From an uncultured Bacilli bacterium (lineage in GTDB: Bacteria; Bacillota_I; Bacilli_A; RF39; UBA660): DNA of 22,957 nucleotides. A program made the translations under genes and the position numbers. Under the pieces are notes generated by a model, which was given only the letters and a program-made list of their open reading frames with translations, had not been told where the DNA came from and did not search any database. Where the stretch lies: the NCBI GenBank assembly GCA_944332105.1, contig CALVJI010000012.1, positions 1-22,957 of the forward strand, written 5' to 3'. Below are positions 17,059 to 22,957 of this stretch, one piece after another. Each line of letters begins with the position of its first letter. Position 1 is the stretch's first letter.

Positions 17059-18171
17059 ATGAAAAAGATTTTATTTGCAGCCAATAAAGATACCGTAATT
17101 TTAAACATGTATTTACCATATATAAAATTTTATAAAGAACAAAACTATGAAATACATGTAATGACAAATAGTGAAGAAAAAATACCTTTTAGTGATAAAA
17201 AAATAAAGATAGAATATGAGAGTATGCGAAAACCTATATCTAAAAGAACATTGATTCAAAAAGTAAGAAAAATAATTCAAACGGAAACATATGAAAGAAT
17301 TATAACAACTACTTTGGAAGCCAACACTCTCATTCGCATGTCTGTTCGTAAGCACTTAAAAAAGCAAACAAAAATTACATGTATCATTGATAAATTTCCT
17401 TTTTATATTTATTCAAATAAATTCACGTATCAACACTATTTCCGATTAGAAAAAAAATTAGCCAATTACACCGATGAACTGTTCTTTTTAAACCAAGATG
17501 ACTATAAAATTGCCAAGAAAAACTTCAAAAAGATAAAAAAGATATATTATACACCAGGTTTAGGAATCGATCTTTCTTTATATGACCAAGAAAGCAAAAA
17601 AGAAGAACAAGCTAAACTACGCCAAACTCTAAATATTAAAGCTCATGATTTTGTCTTGCTTTATGAAGGAGATTTAACCAAAGAAAATCGTCAAGACTGG
17701 CTAATTGAAGCTTTGAGTGATCTTTTCATAAACAATGAAAACTTTCATCTATTATTACTAGGAAGTGATGAACTTCATGGCAAGTGTCAAGAAATGGTAA
17801 GTGAAATGGGTCTAACAAAGCAAATTCATTTCTTAGGTTATCGAACTGACGAAATAGAATGGATGCATATAGCTCATGTCGCGCTAAACGCTTCCCTAGA
17901 TCAAGGCTTTCCTCTAAATATTTTGAAAGCTATTTGCATAGGCCTTCCTATAATTGCTGTTGAAACAAGAGGCGTAAAAGATTTAGTCATCACAAATGAA
18001 AATGGCTTTTTAATCGATGATAAAGATGCTGGTGAATTATGTTCAAGAATAACCCAAATTTATTTAGATACTGCCTTACGAAAAAAGATGATCACATATA
18101 ATCTTTCCAAAAGAAAAGAATATGCTTTAGAAACCATTGAACCTCAAATTTTACAACAAATCAAAGACTAA
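17059..18171 (+). CDS. Glycosyltransferase family 4-like protein with altered E-x7-E motif
   Basis: A GT-B fold protein of 370 residues in the style of EpsD/CapM-type transferases. The C-terminal domain has LYEGDLTKENRQDWLIEAL (201-219), LLLLGSDE and ICIGLPIIAVETRGVKDLV. The E-x7-E positions in the donor-binding domain read Gln282 and Lys290 (DQGFPLNILKA), so both acidic residues usually present are missing. It may use a different donor-site arrangement, be a non-catalytic partner, or be decaying, though the frame is intact. GGGGG lies 8-9 bases before the start. It is separated from the dehydrogenase gene by 33 bases and is probably co-transcribed with it. Confidence 0.82.
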   Translation: MKKILFAANKDTVILNMYLPYIKFYKEQNYEIHVMTNSEEKIPFSDKKIKIEYESMRKPISKRTLIQKVRKIIQTETYERIITTTLEANTLIRMSVRKHLKKQTKITCIIDKFPFYIYSNKFTYQHYFRLEKKLANYTDELFFLNQDDYKIAKKNFKKIKKIYYTPGLGIDLSLYDQESKKEEQAKLRQTLNIKAHDFVLLYEGDLTKENRQDWLIEALSDLFINNENFHLLLLGSDELHGKCQEMVSEMGLTKQIHFLGYRTDEIEWMHIAHVALNASLDQGFPLNILKAICIGLPIIAVETRGVKDLVITNENGFLIDDKDAGELCSRITQIYLDTALRKKMITYNLSKRKEYALETIEPQILQQIKD

Positions 18172-18192
18172 TTTTGACAACTTTTGTCGAAA
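18172..18192 (+). promoter_or_regulatory. Inverted repeat overlapping a -35 box; possible operator
   Basis: TTTTGACAA (18172-18180) pairs with TTGTCGAAA (18184-18192) over 9 bp with one G-U pair and a 3-base loop. It begins directly after the stop of the previous gene. No T-tract follows, so a plain intrinsic terminator is unlikely. The left arm holds TTGACA (18174-18179), which with TAGAAA at 18196-18201 (16-base spacer) makes a possible promoter for the small gene at 18244, so the repeat could be a repressor site. Confidence 0.35.
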
Positions 18193-18243
18193 GAGTAGAA
18201 ATATTTCGATTTATGACTAATATACATATATCAGGTGAGATAT

Positions 18244-18357
18244 ATGTTTTTAATTATTCTAATGATTGTCTTAATAATAACTCTACTTTTCTTTTTATCA
18301 GCGTTAAAATTAGGTAAAGAAGCTGATGAACAAATGACCAAAAAAGGAAAAGAATAA
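18244..18357 (+). CDS. 37-residue single-span membrane peptide
   Basis: A short frame preceded by AGGTGA at 18233-18238 at normal distance. It encodes about 20 hydrophobic residues (2-20, rich in I, L and F) followed by a charged tail, KLGKEADEQMTKKGKE. Such a layout (inner-membrane helix with a short cytoplasmic or external charged tail) is common among small regulatory membrane peptides. It has its own possible promoter upstream, and a separate promoter stands between it and the NfeD gene. I do not recognise the family. Evidence for coding is the ribosome binding site, the clean helix-tail design and the otherwise gene-free position. Confidence 0.55.
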   Translation: MFLIILMIVLIITLLFFLSALKLGKEADEQMTKKGKE

Positions 18358-18368
18358 GTAAAAATAAA

Positions 18369-18396
18369 TTGCTTATTTAAAGAAAACAGGTATAAT
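18369..18396 (+). promoter_or_regulatory. Promoter of the NfeD-SPFH operon
   Basis: TTGCTT at 18369-18374, a 16-base spacer and a perfect TATAAT at 18391-18396. It lies 25 bases before the NfeD start, with a GAAGGGAAGAGGAG ribosome-binding stretch in between. Confidence 0.6.
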
Positions 18397-18421
18397 AGTA
18401 AGTAGAAGGGAAGAGGAGTAT

Positions 18422-18922
18422 ATGGAATATTGGGCAATGTGGTTAGTAGTAGTTTTATTGCTTGCTATTATCGAATTTTCGACCGTGAACTTAGTTTCTA
18501 TCTGGTTTGTTGCAAGTGGTTTTATCGCCATGCTTACTTCATTATTGACAGATAATTTTTATCTTCAATTTGCAGTTTTTGTGATAGGCGGTATTATTCT
18601 TTTACTATTAACAAAACCAATTATTAAGAAAAAATGTGCGGAAAGAGAAATTAAATTAAACTTAGAACGTATAATTGGAATGGAAGGGGTTGTCACTTCT
18701 GAAATTGCCAAAAACAAAATTGGTGAAGTAAAAGTCGATGGTAAGCTTTGGAGTGCGATCTCACATTCAAAAATTCCGGTGGATGCCACGATCAAAGCCA
18801 CAGCCATTGATGGTGTAAAACTAGTAGTTGAGAAGGTCAAAGAAACAACACCTAAGACCCCTAAAAAGAAAACAGCCAAGAAAAAAACTACCACGAAAAA
18901 AGTTGTAAAGAAAGAGAGTTAG
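18422..18922 (+). CDS. NfeD family membrane protein with lysine-rich tail
   Basis: The usual partner of SPFH/flotillin proteins, thought to help organise membrane domains. Three hydrophobic spans lie in residues 5-66, followed by a small OB-fold domain at about 83-138 containing GMEGVV, GEVKVDG and LWSA, the NfeD signature. It is the short type without the N-terminal serine protease. Residues 143-166 form an added tail with 11 Lys in 24 residues, spaced by Thr and Pro like histone H1 tails; this is not part of the core family. It lies 3 bases before the SPFH gene, which confirms the functional pair. Confidence 0.9.
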   Translation: MEYWAMWLVVVLLLAIIEFSTVNLVSIWFVASGFIAMLTSLLTDNFYLQFAVFVIGGIILLLLTKPIIKKKCAEREIKLNLERIIGMEGVVTSEIAKNKIGEVKVDGKLWSAISHSKIPVDATIKATAIDGVKLVVEKVKETTPKTPKKKTAKKKTTTKKVVKKES

Positions 18923-18925
18923 TAT

Positions 18926-19840
18926 ATGGAAATTTTAATTATTGTTTTGATAATCGCGATTGTGATTATTATTCCGAATATCAAAATTGTTCCCCAATCA
19001 AAAGCCTATGTTGTTGAAAGAATTGGTTCTTACCTAACAACATGGCATAATGGCTTGCATTTTAAAATACCATTCATTGATCGCATCGCAAATACTGTTG
19101 TTTTAAAAGAAATGGTACGAGATTTTGAACCACAACCAGTCATCACCAAAGACAATGTGACGATGCAAATTGATACAGTTGTGTATTTTCAAATTACCGA
19201 TCCCAAACTCTATACTTACGGGGTAGAGTATCCAATTAGCGCAATCGAATCCTTAACAGCCACGACTTTACGTAATATTATTGGTGAACTAGAACTGGAT
19301 CAAACTTTAACCTCTAGAGATATTATTAATTCTAAAATGCGTTCTATCTTAGATGAAGCAACTGACCCATGGGGCATTAAAGTAAATCGTGTAGAAGTAA
19401 AAAATATTTTACCACCAAGAGACATTCAAGATGCCATGGAAAAACAAATGCGAGCTGAAAGGGAACGAAGAGAGAAAATTTTACAAGCAGAAGGCGAGAA
19501 AAAATCATCTATTTTAATTGCGGAAGGTGAAAAAGAAAGTGCTATTTTAAGAGCTGAAGCTGAGAAAGAATCTCGAATTAAACGAGCTGAAGGAGAGGCA
19601 GAAGCATTACTTAAAATTAAAAATGCTGAGGCTGAAGGAATTCGTCTTTTAAAAGAAGCTGGAGCGGATCATGCAGTTTTACAACTTAAATCTTATGAAA
19701 CGTTAAGTAAGATGGCTGATGGTAATGCAACAAAAATCATTTTACCGGCTGAGTTATCTAATGTTGCTACTTTTGGAACCGTCTTACAAGAAAGTTTGAA
19801 TGATTCAACTAAAACCATAAAGAAAGGACCAAGAGAGTAA
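18926..19840 (+). CDS. SPFH/Band 7 (stomatin/QmcA-like) membrane protein
   Basis: A scaffold protein of membrane microdomains. An N-terminal membrane hairpin or span covers residues 2-18. The SPFH domain runs from about 20 to 185 with PQSKAYVVERIGSY, GLHFKIPFIDRI, TKDNVTMQIDTVVYFQITD and NRVEVKNILPPRDIQDAM, all standard for stomatin/QmcA proteins. A long Ala/Glu-rich coiled coil (about 188-245) carries AEGE and AEAE heptad-like repeats for oligomerisation. The 304-residue length is typical. It is encoded directly after NfeD. A weak terminator overlaps its stop codon. Confidence 0.94.
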   Translation: MEILIIVLIIAIVIIIPNIKIVPQSKAYVVERIGSYLTTWHNGLHFKIPFIDRIANTVVLKEMVRDFEPQPVITKDNVTMQIDTVVYFQITDPKLYTYGVEYPISAIESLTATTLRNIIGELELDQTLTSRDIINSKMRSILDEATDPWGIKVNRVEVKNILPPRDIQDAMEKQMRAERERREKILQAEGEKKSSILIAEGEKESAILRAEAEKESRIKRAEGEAEALLKIKNAEAEGIRLLKEAGADHAVLQLKSYETLSKMADGNATKIILPAELSNVATFGTVLQESLNDSTKTIKKGPRE

Positions 19841-19855
19841 TCTCTTTTTTCTTTT
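19831..19855 (+). terminator. Intrinsic terminator overlapping the SPFH stop codon
   Basis: AAGAGA (19831-19836) pairs with TCTCTT (19841-19846) around a GTAA loop, and TTTTCTTTT follows. The stop codon TAA (19838-19840) lies in the loop. The stem has two G-C pairs, so efficiency is probably moderate. The next gene starts immediately behind the T-tract. Confidence 0.5.
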
Positions 19856-20557
19856 ATGATTTATAGCTATGATGTATCTCGGGAAGAAAAACAAATTCTT
19901 TTAGAATGTTATGAAAGAATTTTAGAAAATCTTGCTTGGTATATAAAATCTTTACAAAATGAAACAGTTTTTGAAGATTTTTTTGTCTGTGTTTTTCTGC
20001 TTTATGATGGCTTTTTAAGTTCTAGTCATTCATTTAAACCAAGTAATGAATTTGAATATGTTTTTTTTCAGAATATTCCATATTCTTTATATCCTTTTAA
20101 TGGTATGGGGTGTTGTCGTCATGCAAATGAAATTTTATTTTTGATTTTTCAAAAACTTGGGTATGAGGTAGAAGTGGTTCTAGGTGAGTTACAAGAAAAA
20201 GGAAAAGAGAGGTCTTCTTTTTCACGGAATCATATGGTGGTTCAATTAAAGGATTCGCATTCAAAATATTTTTTCGATTTGATCAATTGGAATATTGGAA
20301 TTTTACGGGAACACGAAGTTTTTAGCTGGCATAAAGAATTGCTTTATCGTTTTTCTTTAGAAGATAAAAATGAAGATTCTATTGATTTGAATTTTATAAA
20401 AAATGCTTACGAAAAAGTTTATCAGCTTTTAATCACAGATATTTCGAACTTAACATTTCTTTATGAGAGTATTTCTGAAGATATGAAAAGAATTTCTGAT
20501 ATTATTAAAAAATATGAAAATTATGCAAGATTACATATTACCTATGTCTATCCTTAA
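19856..20557 (+). CDS. Transglutaminase-like (papain-fold) protein of unknown function
   Basis: A 233-residue cytoplasmic protein with no signal peptide. A possible Cys-His-Asp triad is arranged as in transglutaminase-core proteins: Cys86/Cys87 in GMGCCRHANEILFLIFQKLG (83-102), His126 in RNHMVV and Asp141 in FFDLIN. The helix after the Cys and the following VEVVLG strand fit that fold. No substrate can be proposed. Translation is odd: the ATG at 19856 lies just after the T-tract of a terminator with no Shine-Dalgarno sequence in the 14 bases before it, and no better in-frame start exists nearby. It is in the same frame as the SPFH gene, 15 bases after its stop. The fold call is moderate and the function unknown. 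Confidence 0.6.
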   Translation: MIYSYDVSREEKQILLECYERILENLAWYIKSLQNETVFEDFFVCVFLLYDGFLSSSHSFKPSNEFEYVFFQNIPYSLYPFNGMGCCRHANEILFLIFQKLGYEVEVVLGELQEKGKERSSFSRNHMVVQLKDSHSKYFFDLINWNIGILREHEVFSWHKELLYRFSLEDKNEDSIDLNFIKNAYEKVYQLLITDISNLTFLYESISEDMKRISDIIKKYENYARLHITYVYP

Positions 20558-20571
20558 TGGGAGGTGTTTTT

Positions 20572-21045
20572 ATGCAAGTGTATCATGAATTTCCGCCTGT
20601 ATATGATGAAAATTCAAAGGTTTTAGTTTTGGGTTCTATTCCTAGTGTTAAATCAAGGGAAGAGGGATTTTATTATATGCATCCAAAAAATCGTTTTTGG
20701 AAAGTGTTGGAAAGTGTTTTTGGGGAAGAAATTTTGGATAAAAAAGAATTTTGTTTGCAACATGGAATTGCTTTATGGGATACTTGTACTTCTTGTAAAA
20801 TTCATGCTTCAAGTGATGCTTCCATAAAAAATATTGTTCCGAATGATCTTGAGGTAATTTTCCAAAAAGCTAAGATCAAACAAATTTTTACAACGGGTAA
20901 AAAAGCTCATGATATTTACCAAAAATATTTATATCCAATCTATAAAAAAGAAGATATTTGTTTACCGAGTACTTCGCCTGCTAATGCTAAAATGAAATTA
21001 GAAGATTTAATCAAAGAATACCAAGTTATCATAAAGTATCTCTAA
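20572..21045 (+). CDS. Hypoxanthine/uracil-DNA glycosylase family protein (deoxyinosine glycosylase-like)
   Basis: A base-excision repair enzyme of the uracil-DNA glycosylase superfamily, most like the HDG group that removes hypoxanthine. Visible motifs: VLVLGSIPS (17-25), HPKNRFW (37-43), HGIALWDTC (64-72), a TTGKKAH strand (107-113) and LPSTSPAN (131-138). At 157 residues it has normal length for the group. The start at 20572 is chosen because GGGAGGTG lies 7 bases upstream; the in-frame ATG at 20557 is itself part of that site region. It follows the transglutaminase-like gene by 14 bases, so the two may be co-transcribed. Substrate preference cannot be read with certainty. Confidence 0.85.
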   Translation: MQVYHEFPPVYDENSKVLVLGSIPSVKSREEGFYYMHPKNRFWKVLESVFGEEILDKKEFCLQHGIALWDTCTSCKIHASSDASIKNIVPNDLEVIFQKAKIKQIFTTGKKAHDIYQKYLYPIYKKEDICLPSTSPANAKMKLEDLIKEYQVIIKYL

Positions 21046-21071
21046 AAATCTTTCATAATTTCATTTTTTTT

Positions 21072-21100
21072 GTATAAAAATTTGAATTCTTTCCAATCTA
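21072..21100 (+). promoter_or_regulatory. Putative forespore sigma-G promoter of the spoVA operon
   Basis: GTATA at 21072-21076, a 17-base spacer and CAATCTA at 21094-21100. The B. subtilis sigma-G consensus is GHATR, 17-18 bases, CATnHTA: the -35 fits fully and the -10 differs at one base. It lies 15 bases before spoVAC, and spoVA is a known sigma-G regulon member. A ribosome binding site AGGTGG follows. Confidence 0.6.
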
Positions 21101-21115
21101 TGTATAGGTGGTTAT

Positions 21116-21553
21116 ATGAGAAAAGAAGAATATCAGAAGTTAGTTAAGGAGTTTACTCCTAAAGAAAACAAATGGAAGAATGCTGTCATTGCATTTTTAG
21201 TTGGTGGTTTAGTTGGCTTCTTCGGCCAAGTCATCGTTGCAATTTTAGAAAATTCCTTTGCTTTAGAAAAGATGGAAGCCTATTCATGGCTTTGTGTTAT
21301 CCTAATTTTTCTAGCCAGTTTAAGTACAGCCTTAGGTTTTTTTGATAATTGGGTTAGCAAATGTAAAGCGGGATTATTCTTGCCAACTACCGGTTTTGCT
21401 CATTCAGTTACCTCAGCAGCCCTAGACTATCGCAAAGACGGATTCATTACCGGACTCGGTTCTAGTTTCTTCAAACTAGCGGGCAGTGTCTTATTATATG
21501 GAATTTTAAGTGGCTTCATCCTAGGAATTTTAGGGGTGATTATTTATGGCTAG
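21116..21553 (+). CDS. spoVAC: Stage V sporulation protein AC
   Basis: A component of the SpoVA channel that moves dipicolinic acid into the spore and releases it at germination; it sits in the inner spore membrane. A short basic N-terminus (EEYQKLVKEFTPKENK, 4-19) precedes three or four spans. FLVGGLVGFFGQ (28-39), ALGFFDNW (92-99), KCKAGLFLPTTGFAHSV (102-118) and the GFITGLGSSFFKLAGSVL stretch (129-146 by homology, near the end here) are the SpoVAC hallmarks. The 145-residue length is normal. It overlaps spoVAD by 8 bases. Confidence 0.95.
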   Translation: MRKEEYQKLVKEFTPKENKWKNAVIAFLVGGLVGFFGQVIVAILENSFALEKMEAYSWLCVILIFLASLSTALGFFDNWVSKCKAGLFLPTTGFAHSVTSAALDYRKDGFITGLGSSFFKLAGSVLLYGILSGFILGILGVIIYG

Positions 21554-22526
21554 CAAAAAATTAAACAATATTTACATTAAAGATGCTTTTAGTTTAGCTG
21601 GTCCAGTTGAAAAAAAGGGTTGTATCAAAGATTATGATATCGTCTTAGATGATTATTATTTTGGTGAGAAAACTTTTGAACAATCCGAAATCAAAATGCA
21701 AAAGACGGTAATTGACAATCTTTTGAGCAAAGAAAAACTGATTCATAGTGATGTGGAATTATTAGTTGGTGGAGATTTATCCAATCAAATCAGCGTTTCA
21801 AGTTATGCAGCAAGTCACTTTAATATTCCATTTTATGGCATTTATTCCGCTTGTGCTTCATTTGTTCAAGCATTAATCGCGGGTTCAGAATACTTAGATA
21901 ATAAAAAGAAAGGAAATGTTGTTTGTGTAACTTCATCGCACAACTTAAATGCTGAAAAACAATTTCGCTTTCCTATTGAGTATGGCGCGCCAAAACCTAC
22001 AACTACAACCTTTACGGCCACAGGCGCGGTTGCATGTTTGTTAACGAAAGAAGAAACCAATATAAAAATAGAAGGTTATACCATCGGCAAAGTAATTGAC
22101 ATGGGTATCAAAGATGCTTCCCATATGGGTGCAGTAATGGCTCCAGCTGCAGCTAATGTTATCGTAACCCATTTAGCCGAATTTAACCGGCAAATGAACG
22201 ATTATGATCTGATTTTAACAGGCGATTTAGGTTGTATTGGTGGTCAAATCCTTGTAGAATATTTAAAAAGAGCTTATGGTCTTAAAATGAAACAACACCA
22301 AGATGCTGGCTGTGAACTCTATTTAAAAAGTCAAGAAGAAACTTATGCTGGGGCGAGTGGACCAGTAGCCTTACCTTTATATTTGTTTAATAAAGTATTA
22401 AAACAAAAGAAAAAAAGTCGTATTCTAATCGTGGGCACAGGCTCTTTACATAATCCATTCTTTGTAAATCAAAAGCTTTCCATCCCGGCCGTTGCTCATG
22501 CTGTTAGTTTGGAGGTGAACGGATGA
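21546..22526 (+). CDS. spoVAD: Stage V sporulation protein AD
   Basis: The thiolase-fold SpoVA subunit that binds dipicolinic acid. Typical stretches are FSLAGPVEKKG (15-25), LLVGGDLSNQI (72-82), GIYSACASF (98-106) with Cys103 in the thiolase-like pocket, TATGAVACLL, and DLGCIGGQI followed by DAGCELY. At 326 residues it is slightly shorter than the B. subtilis protein of about 338 but complete. An AGGGGTGA site precedes the start, inside the end of spoVAC. Its stop shares ATGA with spoVAE. Confidence 0.96.
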   Translation: MASKKLNNIYIKDAFSLAGPVEKKGCIKDYDIVLDDYYFGEKTFEQSEIKMQKTVIDNLLSKEKLIHSDVELLVGGDLSNQISVSSYAASHFNIPFYGIYSACASFVQALIAGSEYLDNKKKGNVVCVTSSHNLNAEKQFRFPIEYGAPKPTTTTFTATGAVACLLTKEETNIKIEGYTIGKVIDMGIKDASHMGAVMAPAAANVIVTHLAEFNRQMNDYDLILTGDLGCIGGQILVEYLKRAYGLKMKQHQDAGCELYLKSQEETYAGASGPVALPLYLFNKVLKQKKKSRILIVGTGSLHNPFFVNQKLSIPAVAHAVSLEVNG

Positions 22527-22873
22527 TTTTCTTTAAAGCCTTTTTAGTCGCAGGCACTTTTTGTTTTCTAGCCCAAGTATTAATGGATAACACGAAATTA
22601 ACACCAGGTCATATTACATCTTTATTTGTTATCATCGGAGCTGTTTTATCTTTCTTTGGTCTTTATTCCAAATTAATTGAGTTTGGTGGAGCAGGCGCGA
22701 CCGTATTGATTTCCAATTTTGGCCACATGCTTTACACCAGTGCAATTGAAGGCTATCACGAAGTAGGTATTTTAGGCCTTGCCAGTGGTCTTTTAGTAAA
22801 AAGTTCACTAGCTATTGTAAGCGCGGTTGTTTTTGCTTTCATCTTTGCCTTATTATTTAAACCAAAAAGTTAA
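22523..22873 (+). CDS. spoVAE: Stage V sporulation protein AE (AEb type)
   Basis: A small SpoVA channel subunit, 116 residues with three to four spans. AFLVAGTFCFLAQVLMDNT (5-23), LTPGHITSLFVIIGAVL (26-42) and EFGGAGATVLISNFGHML (53-70) are characteristic, as are the final KPK residues. The start overlaps the spoVAD stop (ATGA), and a strong GGAGGTGA site lies upstream. With spoVAC and spoVAD it makes the minimal C-D-E operon found in many spore formers that lack spoVAA/AB/AF nearby. The 84 bases after it, up to the window end, show no gene or clear terminator. Confidence 0.95.
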   Translation: MIFFKAFLVAGTFCFLAQVLMDNTKLTPGHITSLFVIIGAVLSFFGLYSKLIEFGGAGATVLISNFGHMLYTSAIEGYHEVGILGLASGLLVKSSLAIVSAVVFAFIFALLFKPKS

Positions 22874-22957
22874 GAAAAAGGGTGACTTCTCAAAGTAAAT
22901 GCAACAGACAAAGCCAATAGCTATAAGTCTCAAAATAAAAGCAACAAAAAATTGTAT

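Noticed and set aside
20645..20827. Plus-strand 60-codon frame inside the DNA glycosylase gene
   Set aside because: It is an out-of-frame shadow of a gene with clear family motifs.
21046..21071. T-rich stretch after the DNA glycosylase gene as a terminator
   Set aside because: A T-run is present, but I could not find a stable stem before it.
22874..22957. Last 84 bases as the start of a further gene or a spoVA terminator
   Set aside because: No ribosome binding site with an open frame and no hairpin with a T-run is visible before the window ends.

Overview
The window comes from an AT-rich, low-GC Gram-positive (Bacillota) genome. The evidence is A-rich codon usage, AGGAGG-type ribosome binding sites, a sortase, a tyrosine-kinase-controlled capsule operon and a spoVA operon, so the organism is very probably a spore former. 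TGA is used as a stop and Trp is TGG, so the standard bacterial code applies and this is not a Mycoplasma-type code. I cannot fix the genus; Bacilli/Erysipelotrichia-like or Clostridia are both possible.

Layout. (1) 91-1308: a penicillin-binding D,D-carboxypeptidase of the DacA/DacF family. (2) 1392-3373: a three-gene operon of a small secreted acidic protein with a degenerate sorting signal (IRQTG), a sortase translationally coupled to it, and an unrecognised four-span membrane protein. (3) 3446-17025 or 18171: a Wzx/Wzy-type capsule or exopolysaccharide locus on one strand. It starts at a good sigma-A-like promoter with the control module: Wzz-like modulator, BY-kinase and PHP-type phosphatase, the order of Bacillus ywqCDE. 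A monotopic phosphoglycosyl transferase that starts the lipid-linked repeat unit follows. Then come four GT2 and two GT4 glycosyltransferases, two TupA-like ATP-grasp ligases, a Wzy polymerase, a left-handed beta-helix acyltransferase, a Wzx flippase and UDP-glucose 6-dehydrogenase. (4) 18244-19840: a 37-residue membrane peptide that the supplied reading frames miss, then an NfeD/SPFH (flotillin-like) membrane-domain pair. (5) 19856-21045: a transglutaminase-fold protein and a hypoxanthine-DNA-glycosylase-like enzyme. (6) 21116-22873: spoVAC-spoVAD-spoVAE, behind a sequence that matches a forespore sigma-G promoter.

How the genes work together. The PglC-like enzyme loads the first sugar phosphate onto undecaprenyl phosphate, the glycosyltransferases extend it, Wzx flips it and Wzy polymerises it. 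The modulator/kinase/phosphatase trio sets chain length and export. UDP-glucose dehydrogenase is the only nucleotide-sugar gene present, so the polymer probably contains glucuronic acid. The two TupA-like ligases could then amidate uronate carboxyls with amino acids, giving a teichuronopeptide-like polymer. That is an inference and the most interesting hypothesis here. The middle of the cluster (about 8.9-14.8 kb) looks the most AT-rich, as exchangeable serotype-type genes often are.

I saw no tRNA, rRNA, CRISPR array, insertion sequence or transposase. No gene-free stretch exceeds 300 bases.
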